From positions 11,273 to 75,272 of the forward strand of contig CAZTTG010000025.1 of the NCBI GenBank assembly GCA_964615935.1: a stretch of DNA of 64,000 nucleotides, given 5' to 3'. This document shows, one piece after another, positions 1 to 10,888 of this stretch. The translations under genes and the position numbers were made by a program. Numbering within the stretch: position 1 is the first letter of the stretch; each line of letters starts with the position of its first letter. The stretch is from CAZTTG01 sp964615935 (GTDB lineage Bacteria > Planctomycetota > UBA1135 > GCA-002686595). Under the pieces are notes generated by a model, which ran no database searches, had not been told where the DNA came from, and saw nothing but the letters and a program-made list of their open reading frames with translations.

Positions 1-1
1 T

Positions 2-931
2 CCCTTCACGGTCCTCCTCGAGCGGGTCCGTTCGTGCCCCGAGCCCCTGGCCACCGAGGCCAGCCGGGTCCTCGCCGGGCGCCTGGCGATGAGCCTCCTG
101 GGCGCGGACTGGCGCGAGTGCTCGCGCTCGATCGAGCTGGCGCGCGCCCTGCCCCTGGCCTACCGCGTGCCGCTCCTGATCGACGCGCTGCGGAGCTGGG
201 GGAAGCGGGCGGAGCGAGGGGAGGGATCCAGGCGCATCGAGGGCGATCTGGTGCGGGAGCTGCGCGAGCTCTCGGGCCGCGAGATCGGGGCCAGCGCGCG
301 GCGCTGGCAGGAGTGGTGGGTGGGGGTGCGCCGGGGGGAGATTCCCCTGGAGCCGGGCGCCGACGTGGAGCCCCTGCGCACGGCGGCCAGCTTCTTCGGT
401 CTCCGGCCGCAGTCCGACCGCCTCACTTTCGTGATCGACCGCTCGGGGAGCATGAGCACCCGCTGGGCCACCAGCGAGCACAACCGCTACGAGGAGGCCA
501 TCGAGCAGATGCTGCGCTTCCTGCAGGCCTCGGGCGAGGAGACGCGCTTCAACGTCGTCCTCTTCAACGGCGGGACCCGGGTCTCCGGCGGTGAGCTCCG
601 CCCGGCCACGGCGCGGGTGCTGGAGAGCGCCCGCGGATCCCTCCTCCGGATCCGGCCCGAGGGCGACACCATGCTGCGCTCCGCGGTCCAGCGGGCCATG
701 CGCATCTCCCGGGGCCAGATGGACCTGGACGCGCTCGAGGCCGACACCATCGTGGTCCTGTGCGACGGGGAGACCGAGGAGGGCCCCAGCTGGGTCGGGC
801 CCACCCTGGAGCGCCACAACGCCGAGGCGCGGCTGCGCTTCTACTGCGTGCTCATCGGCTCGCGCGGGGACGGAACCCTGGAGGCCCTGGCCGAGGGGAC
901 GGACGGAGGATTCCTTCGGCTGGGGGGGTAG
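2..931 (+). CDS. von Willebrand factor A domain protein, 5' end cut by the window
   Basis: The reading frame is open from the first bases, so the start lies outside the window; an internal ATG at 89 is not needed. About 309 residues are visible. The first part looks helical, like the HEAT-type repeats usual in such proteins, and contains a W-x-x-WW motif also found in the HEAT protein at 58710. From about residue 140 there is a vWA domain with a complete MIDAS start, D146-R-S148-G-S150, then the Thr of GDTML and the Asp of LCDGE, so metal and ligand binding look intact. It ends TAG at 929-931, two bases before a repeat element with a strong hairpin that may terminate transcription. Substrate or partner is unknown; the role is probably extracytoplasmic protein-protein contact, but the N-terminal signal cannot be seen. 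Confidence 0.8.
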   Translation, partial: PFTVLLERVRSCPEPLATEASRVLAGRLAMSLLGADWRECSRSIELARALPLAYRVPLLIDALRSWGKRAERGEGSRRIEGDLVRELRELSGREIGASARRWQEWWVGVRRGEIPLEPGADVEPLRTAASFFGLRPQSDRLTFVIDRSGSMSTRWATSEHNRYEEAIEQMLRFLQASGEETRFNVVLFNGGTRVSGGELRPATARVLESARGSLLRIRPEGDTMLRSAVQRAMRISRGQMDLDALEADTIVVLCDGETEEGPSWVGPTLERHNAEARLRFYCVLIGSRGDGTLEALAEGTDGGFLRLGG

Positions 932-932
932 G

Positions 933-1065
933 GGCCGCGCCCGCTCCGCGGGCGCTCGCCGAGTAGACCGCTCACGTCTGCCTCTGCGTCGGTCGCGGCC
1001 GCACGGCAACAGAGACCGCCCGTGGGCGCAGGAACCCCGTCGGCGTCCCGGGAGGCTGTGACGAG
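933..1065 (+). repeat. Copy of a 132-bp intergenic repeat (block A, 46-nt middle, block B)
   Basis: Bases 933-975 (block A) are identical, 43 of 43, to the reverse complement of 63879-63921. Bases 1022-1065 (block B) match the reverse complement of 63921-63964 at 42 of 44. The middle is 46 nt in both places but only partly alike. Block A holds an 8-bp perfect stem, GCGCCCGC/GCGGGCGC with a TCC loop, at 937-955. Because it follows the vWA stop codon directly it may also act as a terminator. Confidence 0.8.
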
Positions 1066-1111
1066 CCCCCCCCGCTTGCCACCCCACACCCGAAAGGACA
1101 CCATTCCCCCC

Positions 1112-2179
1112 ATGGCCCCCACCCCCCCCGAGCACGCGCCCATCCCGGTGGCGATCCTGGGCGCGACGGGCAGCGTGGGCCAGCGCTTCGTGGAGCTGCT
1201 CACGAACCATCCCTGGTTCGAGATCGGGGCCCTGTGCGCCTCGGAGCGCTCGGTCGGCCGGCCCTATCGCGAGGCCGTGCACTGGATGCAGTGCACCCCC
1301 CTCCCCAGGACCGCCGGCGCGATGCTCGTGCAGCCCTGCGATCCCCCCCCCGCCTTTCCTCTCCTCTTCTCGGCCCTCGACGCCTCCGTGGCCGGCCCCA
1401 TCGAGGAGGCCTGCGCGCGCGCGGGCGCCGTGGTGGTCTCCAACGCCAAGAGCCACCGCATGGACCCGGACGTCCCCCTGGTCGTCCCCGAGGTCAATCC
1501 CGACCACCTGGAGCTCCTGGAGCGCCAGGGATTCGGCGGCGGCGCCATCCTGACCAACCCCAACTGCTCGACCATCGGGCTGGTCCTGGCCCTCCAGCCC
1601 CTCGTGCGCAGCTTCGGAGTCGAGAGGGTGCACGTCGTCACCCTTCAGGCCCTCTCCGGAGCCGGCCTTCCCGGCGTGCCGAGCCTCGGCATCCTCGACA
1701 ACGCGATCCCCTGGATCGAGGGCGAGGAGGAGAAGATGGAGGCCGAGACGCGCAGGATCCTGGGGCGCCTCGAGAGCGGCCGTGTGCACCCGGCGGAGCT
1801 CACCGTGAGCGCCGCCTGCAACCGCGTCCCGATCCTGGACGGCCACACCGAGTGCGTCTCCCTCTCCCTCGGACGCCGCGCCGAGGCCTCCGAGCTGATC
1901 GAGGCGTGGAGGAGCTTCCGGGCCGAGCCCCAGGAGCTCGGCCTGCCCAGCGCGCCGGCGCGGCCGACGATCTACCTCGACGAGCCCGACGCCCCCCAGC
2001 CCCGCCTGCACCGCGGGCTGGAGCGCGGCATGGCCGCGGTGATCGGCCGGCTGCGCCCCTGCCCGATCCTCGACTGGAAGTTCACGGCCCTCTCCCACAA
2101 CACCCTGCGCGGCGCGGCGGGAGGGGCCGTGCTGCTGGCCGAGCTGCTGGTCGCGCGGGGAGGCCTCGAGCGCCGCTGA
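1112..2179 (+). CDS. asd: Aspartate-semialdehyde dehydrogenase, archaeal/fungal-like type
   Basis: This enzyme makes L-aspartate 4-semialdehyde from aspartyl phosphate with NADPH, the branch point to lysine/diaminopimelate, threonine and methionine. The 355-residue product has the N-terminal dinucleotide-binding motif ILGATGSVGQRF, the catalytic cysteine C152 in NPNCST, and the SGAGLPG segment. The IPWIEGEEEKM and KFTALSHNT segments fit the archaeal/fungal branch rather than the E. coli one. ATG 1112 is chosen because upstream in-frame sequence runs into the intergenic repeat; a GAAAGGA lies somewhat far upstream. It stands alone between a vWA gene and a convergent secreted protein, away from other lysine or threonine genes. 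Confidence 0.93.
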   Translation: MAPTPPEHAPIPVAILGATGSVGQRFVELLTNHPWFEIGALCASERSVGRPYREAVHWMQCTPLPRTAGAMLVQPCDPPPAFPLLFSALDASVAGPIEEACARAGAVVVSNAKSHRMDPDVPLVVPEVNPDHLELLERQGFGGGAILTNPNCSTIGLVLALQPLVRSFGVERVHVVTLQALSGAGLPGVPSLGILDNAIPWIEGEEEKMEAETRRILGRLESGRVHPAELTVSAACNRVPILDGHTECVSLSLGRRAEASELIEAWRSFRAEPQELGLPSAPARPTIYLDEPDAPQPRLHRGLERGMAAVIGRLRPCPILDWKFTALSHNTLRGAAGGAVLLAELLVARGGLERR

Positions 2180-2232
2180 GCCCTCACTCGGCGGGGGCGA
2201 CTGGGGTCCTCGGCGCGGCGCGATCCGGCGCC

Positions 2233-4161
<1,929 letters not shown>

Positions 4162-4325
4162 GCCGAACCCCCTGCGGCCGCGCCGCTTTCACGGGACCGA
4201 TGCGCCTCCAGGGTAGCACGCGCCCCGGAAGTCGGGCGGAATCGCCGGGCCCGCCCCCCGAACGCCGGGCCCGGCCTATGATGGATCCCGCAGGTCCCCC
4301 TCCCCCACCGACAGGAGCTCAGGAG

Positions 4326-5777
4326 ATGGCGCACGCGAGCCTTCGATCCACCGGCCTCGCGATCCTCGGCGCGGCCGCGGCCGCGGGGATCGCGGTGGAT
4401 GTCGCACAGGGCCAGACGAGGACACCCTCGATCCACCAGGAGGTCCCCGACGATCCCCCCGGCCCGCCCGCGGCGGCGCGCGGCCCGGGGACGGTGAGCT
4501 CCACCCGGTGGGTGGGCCAGCTCCCCTCCCTCTCGGAGATGACCTTCGGACCGCTCTCCAGCGTGCAGGTCAACGTGGACGCCAGCGGCGCCAACATCCC
4601 GGGCGACGCGGCCAACGAGCCCTCGATCGCCGTGGATCCCATCGATCCCACCCGGATCGCGATCGGCTGGAGGCAGTTCGACACCATCAGCTCGAACTTC
4701 CGCCAGGCCGGCGTGGGCTACAGCCGGGACGCGGGCTGGACCTGGACCTTTCCGGGCCCCCTCGACCCGGGCGTGTTCCGCAGCGACCCGGTGCTGGACT
4801 ACGACGCCAGCGGGAACTTCTACTACAACAGCCTCTCGGTGGCGGGCAGCACCTTCACCTGCCAGGTGTTCCGCTCCACCGACGGGGGCGCGAGCTGGTC
4901 GGCGCCGGTGCACGCCTTCGGCGGCGACAAGGCCTGGATGTGCATCGATCGGAGCTGGGGCATCGGTCACGGCAACGTCTACAGCGCCTGGAGCGTCTTC
5001 GGGAGCTGCTGCGGCGGCGACACCCTCACCCGCTCGGAGGACGGCAGCCAGTCCTACACGGGGCCCTACAACCTGCCCTCTCCGCCCGTGTGGGGGACCA
5101 TGGAGGTGGGGGCCGACGGCGCCCTCTACGTGTCGGGAAGGAGCTCCAGCACCACCTCGAGCTTCGTGGTGGCCAAGTCCACCGACGCCCAGAATCCCGG
5201 CAGCGCGCCCACGGTCGACTTCACCGCCACGGTGAACCTGGGCGGCTCCCTGAGCTACGGCGGCGGGCCGAACCCGGGCGGCCTCCTGGGGCAGGCCAAC
5301 ATCGGCGTGGACAACTCCACGGGCCCCTACGCGGGCAACGTCTACCTCCTGTGCTCGGTCGCCCCGCTGACGGGACCCGATCCCATGGACGTCATGATCG
5401 CCCGCAGCACCGACGGCGGCCAGAGCTGGAGCGCGCCGGTGCGGGTCAACGACGACGCCTCCGGCAACTGGCAGTGGTTCGGGACCCTGTCGGTGGCCCC
5501 CAACGGCCGCCTCGACGTGGTGTGGAACGACACTCGCGACACGGGGCAGAGCAACCGCTCCCGCCTCTACTACGCCTTCTCCCTCGACGGCGGCGCCACC
5601 TTCTCTCCCAACCGACCGCTGAGCCCGGTCTGGAACAGCCACCTGGGCTGGCCGAACCAGGACAAGATCGGCGACTACTACGACATGATCTCGGACGCCT
5701 TCGGGGCCCACCTCGCCTGGTCGGCCACCTTCAACGGCGAGCAGGACGTCTACTACCTGCGGATCCTGCCGTACTGA
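4326..5777 (+). CDS. Secreted Asp-box (BNR) beta-propeller protein, sialidase-like fold
   Basis: The product is 483 residues. ATG 4326 is chosen over the in-frame ATG at 4278 because it has AGGAG 5-6 nt upstream and begins directly with a signal peptide (MAHASLRSTG, then an Ala/Gly-rich core). At least three Asp-box motifs are visible (RSTDGGASW, RSTDGGQSW, FSLDGGATF), plus a degenerate YSRDAGWTW, and an early NEPSIAVDP segment typical of secreted exo-sialidase-like propellers. The arginine triad of true sialidases cannot be assigned by eye, so enzymatic activity is not claimed. It is transcribed away from the FG-GAP gene, with a 164-bp divergent spacer holding CCTATGAT, a possible -10, at about 4275. 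Confidence 0.85.
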   Translation: MAHASLRSTGLAILGAAAAAGIAVDVAQGQTRTPSIHQEVPDDPPGPPAAARGPGTVSSTRWVGQLPSLSEMTFGPLSSVQVNVDASGANIPGDAANEPSIAVDPIDPTRIAIGWRQFDTISSNFRQAGVGYSRDAGWTWTFPGPLDPGVFRSDPVLDYDASGNFYYNSLSVAGSTFTCQVFRSTDGGASWSAPVHAFGGDKAWMCIDRSWGIGHGNVYSAWSVFGSCCGGDTLTRSEDGSQSYTGPYNLPSPPVWGTMEVGADGALYVSGRSSSTTSSFVVAKSTDAQNPGSAPTVDFTATVNLGGSLSYGGGPNPGGLLGQANIGVDNSTGPYAGNVYLLCSVAPLTGPDPMDVMIARSTDGGQSWSAPVRVNDDASGNWQWFGTLSVAPNGRLDVVWNDTRDTGQSNRSRLYYAFSLDGGATFSPNRPLSPVWNSHLGWPNQDKIGDYYDMISDAFGAHLAWSATFNGEQDVYYLRILPY

Positions 5778-5887
5778 GGGGTCGACCCTGGCCAGCGGCC
5801 GGGCGAGATCCCAGAATGCCGGCCGGCGGCGGCGCGGAGGCACCGCCGGGCCGGACCGGGGAGGCCGCCAGAGCGAGGAGATCGGGG

Positions 5888-7180
5888 ATGGGGGGAGAGA
5901 TCGCGTTCGTCATCGTCTTCGGCCTGGCCGTGGCCGGCGTCGCCCTGGCGTATGCGCTCAAGCACCAGCAGAAGGCGGACGAGGCCTGGCAGGAGGCCGC
6001 CGCGGCGCTGGGGATGCGGTGCGGGCAGCGGGGCCTCTTCAAGAAGCGCACCATCAAGGGCCACCACGAGGGGATACGCGTGCTGGTGGACACGTACACG
6101 CAGAGCCACGGCAAGTCCTCCACCACCTACACGCGCTACCGGGTCTCGTATCCGCCCCTGGGGCTGGGTCTGCACCTGAAGCGGCAGGGGGCCCTGGCGG
6201 GCCTGGCGCGCTTCGTGGGCTTCCAGGACATCGACGTGGGGGACGCGGTCTTCGACGAGGCCGTGGTCGTCAAGGGGGACATCCCGCGCAAGGTGGTCGA
6301 GTTCCTGACCCCGGTGCGGCGCATGAAGATCCAACGGCTGCTCAGAGGCCGGCCGGGCTCCGAGATCCGGGACTCGCAGATCCGCTACCGCAAGCGCGGG
6401 CTGGAGACCGACGCCAGCAAGATCACGTCCAACGTCCTCTACCTCTGCCAGGTGGCGCAGGTCCTCTGCGCCGAGCCCGATCCCGAGGCGCCGATGGAGC
6501 GAGCCCTGCTCGCCCAGCGGGAGGCGAGGCTGGACGAGGCCCTGGAGGTGATCGAGCCCATGACCGCCGCCGAGCGGACGGACGCCGACCCCGACGCCCA
6601 GGTCCTGAGGGGCGAGATCCTCTACACCGCGGGGGAGTACGAGCAGGCGGCCGAGATCCTGGAGGAGGTCCTGGAGGAGCGACCCGAGGACGCCGAGCTG
6701 CAGGCCCTGGCCGAGCACTCGGCCGCGCGGGCGCGGCCCCCCGCCCCGCCGGCGCCCCCCGCCGATCCCGCGCCGCCCCCTCCCCCGCCGCCGGAGGTCG
6801 AGGTGCTGGAGGACGCCGCGGCCATCTGCGAGGACCTCTTCGGCGGGAGCCGGATGAGCTTCGAGTCCGCGAAGCTCTTCGAGCAGAGGTACGAGGGCCG
6901 CCTCGTTCGCTGGAGCGGGAGGCTGCACGACGTCGGCACCTACTCCTTCGACCGGATCTTCGGCCGGGGCCCCGGCACCAAGGCCACCGTCGACCTGCAC
7001 GAGGTCGGAGCCGAGTCCTACAGCCACCTCCTGGTGCGCGCCGTGGTCCAGCTCCCCGAGGAGGCGCGTGAGACCCTGCAGGGCTCGCGGCACGAGACGA
7101 TCGCCTTCCGCGGCCGCCTGCTGCGCTGCGACGCCTTCGTGCGCAACCTCTTCGTGGGCGAGGGCGAGCTGATCGACTGA
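5888..7180 (+). CDS. Membrane-anchored protein with central TPR-like segment, function unknown
   Basis: The 430-residue product begins with one transmembrane helix (residues about 5-25) and no signal cleavage site. Residues 30-190 form an alpha/beta region that reads like a bilayer-associated sensor domain, but I cannot name a family. Residues 195-265 are helical with a TPR-like pair (ILYTAGEYEQAAEILEEV). A Pro/Ala-rich linker (about 270-295) precedes a final domain of about 130 residues containing GRLVRWSGRLHDVG and ending GEGELID, which looks like a beta-barrel (OB-like) fold. No SD is evident before ATG 5888. It lies between two secreted-protein genes on the same strand with gaps of 110 and 38 bp. 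Confidence 0.7.
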   Translation: MGGEIAFVIVFGLAVAGVALAYALKHQQKADEAWQEAAAALGMRCGQRGLFKKRTIKGHHEGIRVLVDTYTQSHGKSSTTYTRYRVSYPPLGLGLHLKRQGALAGLARFVGFQDIDVGDAVFDEAVVVKGDIPRKVVEFLTPVRRMKIQRLLRGRPGSEIRDSQIRYRKRGLETDASKITSNVLYLCQVAQVLCAEPDPEAPMERALLAQREARLDEALEVIEPMTAAERTDADPDAQVLRGEILYTAGEYEQAAEILEEVLEERPEDAELQALAEHSAARARPPAPPAPPADPAPPPPPPPEVEVLEDAAAICEDLFGGSRMSFESAKLFEQRYEGRLVRWSGRLHDVGTYSFDRIFGRGPGTKATVDLHEVGAESYSHLLVRAVVQLPEEARETLQGSRHETIAFRGRLLRCDAFVRNLFVGEGELID

Positions 7181-7218
7181 GCCGGCGGGTATCCTGTCCG
7201 GCCGGATTGGAGGACGAC

Positions 7219-9279
7219 ATGAAGACGGAGAGCTCTCTTCTCGCGGCGGCCCTGCTGCTGCTCCCCCTGATCGGATCCGACGCGCGGGCGCAGATCGACC
7301 TCGACTCGCTGCTGGAGGAGATGGTCGACCGCGCCGCCATCGCGCGCCTGCCCGACCCGCCCTACACCTGCCGGCAGTTCTCGAGCTACGACCGCGGCTC
7401 GGTCTCGCCCGACGACCCGGAGACCTGGTTCGCCAACTACGACCGGGGGCACCACCTGCGGGTCGAGGAGCGGGACGGCCGGCAGGAGTGGGTGATGATG
7501 GACGCCGAGGGGCCGGGGGCCATCGTGCGCTTCTGGTCGGCCAACCCCGCGGGCACGCTGCGCGTCTACCTCGACGGCGCCGAGCGGCCCGTCCTGGAGG
7601 CGCCGCTGAAGGAAGTCCTGGGCGGCACCTGGGAGGTCGGCGCCCCGCTGGCGGCCGAGCGCGCGAAGGGCTGGAACCTGTACCTGCCCATCCCCTACGC
7701 GAAGCACTGCAAGGTGACCAGCGACGAGGAGGACTTCTACTACCAGATCAACTACCGGACGTATCCGGCGGGCACGGAGGTGGCATCCTTCTCGATGGAG
7801 GGGCTGGAGTCGGCGCGGGAGACGCTCGATCGCGTCCAGCGCGAGCTGTCGGCGCCCTCGCCGCCCGCCGTCCGGGGAAGGCCGAAGCTCTTCGCCGACA
7901 TGCCCTTTGCCCTCGATGAGCTGGATCACGTCTTCGACTTCGATCCGGTGGAGCTCGACCCCTCGGTGTCCGCCTCCTTCGACCTGGAACCAGGGCCTGC
8001 CGTCGTGACCGAGCTCAGTCTTAGGCTCGACGCGACCGATCTCGAGGAAGCCCTGCGACAGACCGTGCTCGTCATGGTGTTCGATGGACGGACGACGGTC
8101 TGGTGCCCGCTCGGGGACTTCTTCGGCAGCGGGATCGGCCTCAATCCCTACCGCGGGTGGTGGCGCGAGGCGCGCGAGGACGGGACCCTGCTCTGCCGCT
8201 GGACCATGCCCTATCAGGAGACGGCCGAGGTCCAGCTCGTCAACCTCGGCCTGGACGCGATCTCGATCAAGGGAGTGGCGTTCGTCGCCGACCGGGACTG
8301 GGACGACCGCTCCATGCACTTCCACACCACCTGGCGCCAGCAGGACCCCATCCGCACCCTCCCCCGCCAGGACTGGAACTACGTCGAGATCCAGGGCCAG
8401 GGCGTCTTCGCCGGCGACTCCCTCGCCCTCACGAACCCGAGCAAGATCTGGTGGGGAGAGGGCGACGAGAAGTTCTGGGTCGACGGCGAGGACTTCCCCT
8501 CCCACTTCGGCACCGGAACCGAGGACTACTACGGCTACGCCTGGGGCTCGCCGGACTTCTTCGAGGGCCCCTTCCACGCCCAGCCCCGCTGCGACGGGCC
8601 GGGGGTCTTCGGCCACACCACGGTGACGCGCACTCGCTCGCTGGACGCCATCCCCTTCGAGCGCTCCCTGCGCTTCGACATGGAGGTGTGGCACTGGCGC
8701 GACGTGGACGTGGGCTACGCCGCCACCACCTACTTCTACGCCCGCCCGGGCGCGACGACCAACCGCGAGCCCGCCCCCGAGGAGGCCGCCCGCGGCGCGC
8801 TGCACCCCCCGCCCCTGCCCCCGCCCTACAAGGTCGAGGGCGCGCTCGAGTGCGAGGACATGGAGGTGCTCGCCGCCACCGAGGGCATCCCCGTGGAGCC
8901 GCAGGGCGGCTTCGAGGACGGGGTCTGGTCGGCTACCCGCCAGCTCTGGGTCCAGGGCAACGCCCCGGGCGACTTCGTCGAGATCGCCTTCCCCGCGCCG
9001 GCCGAGGGCCCCTGCCGCATCCTCCTGTACGCCACGCGCTCGTGGGACTACGGGGTCGTGACCTTCTCGGTGAACGGGAAGGGCACCGGCTACGGCGTCG
9101 ACCTCTACAACCTCGAGGGCCGCTCGGTGGCCACCACCGGCCCCCTGGACCTGGGCGTGCACGAGCCCCGCGACGGCCGCTTCGCGCTGCGGGTCGAGGT
9201 CGTCGCCGGCAATCCCCTCTCGGAGGGCACGCGCTCCTTCTTCGGCCTGGACTGCGTCGTCGTCGCGCCCGCGGACTGA
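7219..9279 (+). CDS. Secreted GH172 (DUF2961) glycoside hydrolase with C-terminal carbohydrate-binding-like module
   Basis: DUF2961 is now glycoside hydrolase family 172, which includes enzymes acting on fructofuranose and arabinofuranose linkages. The 686-residue product has a signal peptide (MKTESS, Leu/Ala core, DARAQ) and the family's N-terminal SYDRGS and ANYDRGHH segments, EGPGAIVRFW, and the highly conserved GTGTEDYYGYAW motif that carries a catalytic glutamate. From about residue 540 an extra 140-residue beta-rich module (CEDMEVL ... DYGVVTFSVNGKG ... FGLDCVVV) looks like a jelly-roll sugar-binding domain. ATG 7219 has GGAGG 6 nt upstream, and a TATCCT -10-like box sits at about 7189. 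The substrate cannot be told from the sequence. Convergent with the TPR lipoprotein gene. Confidence 0.9.
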   Translation: MKTESSLLAAALLLLPLIGSDARAQIDLDSLLEEMVDRAAIARLPDPPYTCRQFSSYDRGSVSPDDPETWFANYDRGHHLRVEERDGRQEWVMMDAEGPGAIVRFWSANPAGTLRVYLDGAERPVLEAPLKEVLGGTWEVGAPLAAERAKGWNLYLPIPYAKHCKVTSDEEDFYYQINYRTYPAGTEVASFSMEGLESARETLDRVQRELSAPSPPAVRGRPKLFADMPFALDELDHVFDFDPVELDPSVSASFDLEPGPAVVTELSLRLDATDLEEALRQTVLVMVFDGRTTVWCPLGDFFGSGIGLNPYRGWWREAREDGTLLCRWTMPYQETAEVQLVNLGLDAISIKGVAFVADRDWDDRSMHFHTTWRQQDPIRTLPRQDWNYVEIQGQGVFAGDSLALTNPSKIWWGEGDEKFWVDGEDFPSHFGTGTEDYYGYAWGSPDFFEGPFHAQPRCDGPGVFGHTTVTRTRSLDAIPFERSLRFDMEVWHWRDVDVGYAATTYFYARPGATTNREPAPEEAARGALHPPPLPPPYKVEGALECEDMEVLAATEGIPVEPQGGFEDGVWSATRQLWVQGNAPGDFVEIAFPAPAEGPCRILLYATRSWDYGVVTFSVNGKGTGYGVDLYNLEGRSVATTGPLDLGVHEPRDGRFALRVEVVAGNPLSEGTRSFFGLDCVVVAPAD

Positions 9280-9288
9280 GCCGGCGGA

Positions 9289-9303
9289 GGGCGCTCAGCG
9301 CCC
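9289..9303. terminator. Short hairpin between convergent genes
   Basis: GGGCGC-TCA-GCGCCC forms a perfect 6-bp stem. The loop contains the reverse-strand stop codon of the TPR lipoprotein gene. There is no U-tract, so termination is only plausible. Confidence 0.4.
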
Positions 9304-10491
9304 CTGGGAGAGGCTCTGCTGGATGCGGCCCGCGAGGTCCATGGCCTGCGCCCTCAGGCCGGGGGCCAGCTCCACGGCCCTCGTGGCCGAGCGCCCGGCC
9401 TGTCGGAGGAGCTGGAGCCGGCGCTCGGGATCCCGCTCCTGGCCGGCCTCCAGGTGCCGCGCGCTCCCCATGGCGAGGTGCAGGTGGGCCCGCTCCCAGC
9501 TGCGGTCCTCGGGGACCTCCGCCAGGCCCCGCTGGCAGGCCGCGACGGCCTCGGCGTACTCCCCCGCCCACTCGTGCGATCCCGCGATCCTGGACCAGGC
9601 CAGGTGGTAGTCGGGCATGAGCTCGTGAAGCCGCAGGTAGAGCTCGCTCAGGTGCGCGGTGTCGCGACGGTGCTCCAGGCCGAAGTTGTCGACCACCGCG
9701 GTGAGCAGCTCCTGGATCTCCTGCTCGCGCTCCGAGTCCTCCGGCCGCTCCAGCCGCAGGTAGACCCGCACCAGGTGGTGGTGAGCCTTGCGGCTCTCCG
9801 GATCGCGGGCCACGACCGCCTCGAAGGCCCGGGCGGCCGGCTCCCACTCCCGCCGGCGATAGGCCAGGGAGCCGACCTGCAGCTCGAGGTCCGTCTCCAG
9901 GCGGACGCGGGGCGAGCCCGGATGGGCAGCCCGGGCGGGCAGCGCCTCCAGCAGCTCGCGGGCCTCGGCCAGCAGACCCGCCGCCGGCTCGAGCTCGTTG
10001 CGCTGCAGGTGCATGGAGGCGAGCAGGATCCGCAGGTCGATCTGCGCGCTGGGTCTGAGGTCGCCGGGCTCCCGGGTCAGGGGCTCGAGCTCGGCGATGG
10101 CCTCGTCGAAGCGATCCTGATCGCCCAGCGCCCGGCCCAGGGCGTAGGCCAGCTGGGCCGAGTCCAGGCCCAGCTCGCGCGCCCGGCGGAAGGCATCGAT
10201 GGCGCGCGCGAAGCTCTGCTCCGAGCTGGGCGAGGTCAGGGCGAGGCCCAGCTCGAAGTGGACCTGCGCGTTGCCGGGCCACTCGGCGGCAGCGCGCCGC
10301 AGCTCGTTGCAGGCGTCCACGAGCTGACCCGCCTGCAGGCAGCGCAAGCCCTCCTGGTGGTGGCGGTCGAAGGCCTGGCGATCCTCGGGCCCGACCTCGG
10401 TCGAGCAGCTCGCGACGAAGAGGAGGAGGAGCCCCGGAGCCGAGGCGGCGAGCATGCGCAGTCGGTACCACATCGCGGTTCGGCGCCTCAC
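9295..10491 (-). CDS. TPR-repeat lipoprotein
   Basis: The 398-residue protein starts with GTG at 10491. The start is supported by a TAGCAT box 8 nt upstream, suggesting a leaderless mRNA, although an ATG 18 nt further in would also give a signal peptide. The N-terminus has MRRR, a long hydrophobic core and the lipobox VASC, so it is probably lipid-anchored. The rest is almost entirely tetratricopeptide-like helical pairs with Ala/Gly/Tyr spacing (for example AWSRIAGSHEWAGEYAEAV). TPR proteins of this kind are scaffolds; the partner is unknown. It is divergent from the CRTAC1-like lipoprotein at 10889, across a 397-bp structured spacer. Confidence 0.85.
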   Translation of the reverse strand: MRRRTAMWYRLRMLAASAPGLLLLFVASCSTEVGPEDRQAFDRHHQEGLRCLQAGQLVDACNELRRAAAEWPGNAQVHFELGLALTSPSSEQSFARAIDAFRRARELGLDSAQLAYALGRALGDQDRFDEAIAELEPLTREPGDLRPSAQIDLRILLASMHLQRNELEPAAGLLAEARELLEALPARAAHPGSPRVRLETDLELQVGSLAYRRREWEPAARAFEAVVARDPESRKAHHHLVRVYLRLERPEDSEREQEIQELLTAVVDNFGLEHRRDTAHLSELYLRLHELMPDYHLAWSRIAGSHEWAGEYAEAVAACQRGLAEVPEDRSWERAHLHLAMGSARHLEAGQERDPERRLQLLRQAGRSATRAVELAPGLRAQAMDLAGRIQQSLSQGR

Positions 10492-10499
10492 GGGTGCTC

Positions 10500-10505
10500 A
10501 TGCTA
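10500..10505 (-). promoter_or_regulatory. -10-like box TAGCAT, 8 nt before GTG 10491
   Basis: On the minus strand TAGCAT is followed by 8 nt and the GTG start of the TPR lipoprotein gene, with no Shine-Dalgarno. A -10 hexamer at this distance puts the transcription start at or next to the start codon. One of six such sites in the window. Confidence 0.45.
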
Positions 10506-10590
10506 CCGGTGCGCGCCGCATCCTCCCACCCGAAAGGGCGCCGCCCCGTGGCCGGCGGCGGCCGGGCCCTGGAGCCCGCGAGCCGCGGGG

Positions 10591-10873
10591 GCTAGAGGTC
10601 TTGGGCGCCCGTTGCGTGGGCCTGGCAACCGAGTCACGGCGCCCAAGGCCTCTAGCGCTCGCCGGGAGGCGAGCGCGGGCCCCGTCAGGGGCCCGTCCGC
10701 GCCACGCGAGCGCAGCGAGCATGTGGCGCAGCCGCGCGCAGGAGCGTGCGGCGCGATCACCGGCCTGCCCCGGCCCCCCTGGCACGTCCATCCCCGGGCT
10801 GAGGCGCCGCCTGCGGAGCAGGCGCGCCGACTAGGATTCCCCGGCACGCCTGGTCGGTCTGAGGCGAAGCCTC
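10591..10873. repeat. Non-coding block of consecutive hairpins in a divergent spacer
   Basis: The 397-bp spacer 10492-10888 holds no credible gene but a run of inverted repeats: a 19-nt arm pair at 10591-10609/10638-10656 (one mismatch, 28-nt loop), 9-bp stem 10655-10676, 7-bp stem 10677-10694, 7-bp stem 10699-10729, 7-bp stem 10808-10824 and 5-bp stem 10861-10873. The density is unusual even for high G+C. It could be a structured RNA leader, a cluster of REP-like elements, or protein-binding DNA. Confidence 0.55.
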
Positions 10874-10875
10874 GC

Positions 10876-10881
10876 TAGGAT
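10876..10881 (+). promoter_or_regulatory. -10-like box TAGGAT, 7 nt before ATG 10889
   Basis: TAGGAT is followed by 7 nt and the ATG of the CRTAC1-like gene; there is no Shine-Dalgarno, which fits a leaderless transcript. Confidence 0.45.
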
Positions 10882-10888
10882 CGACTGC

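Noticed and set aside
4508..5887. N-terminal extension of the 5888 gene over the Asp-box gene
   Set aside because: The upstream frame is Arg-rich shadow of the Asp-box protein; the membrane helix begins at ATG 5888.
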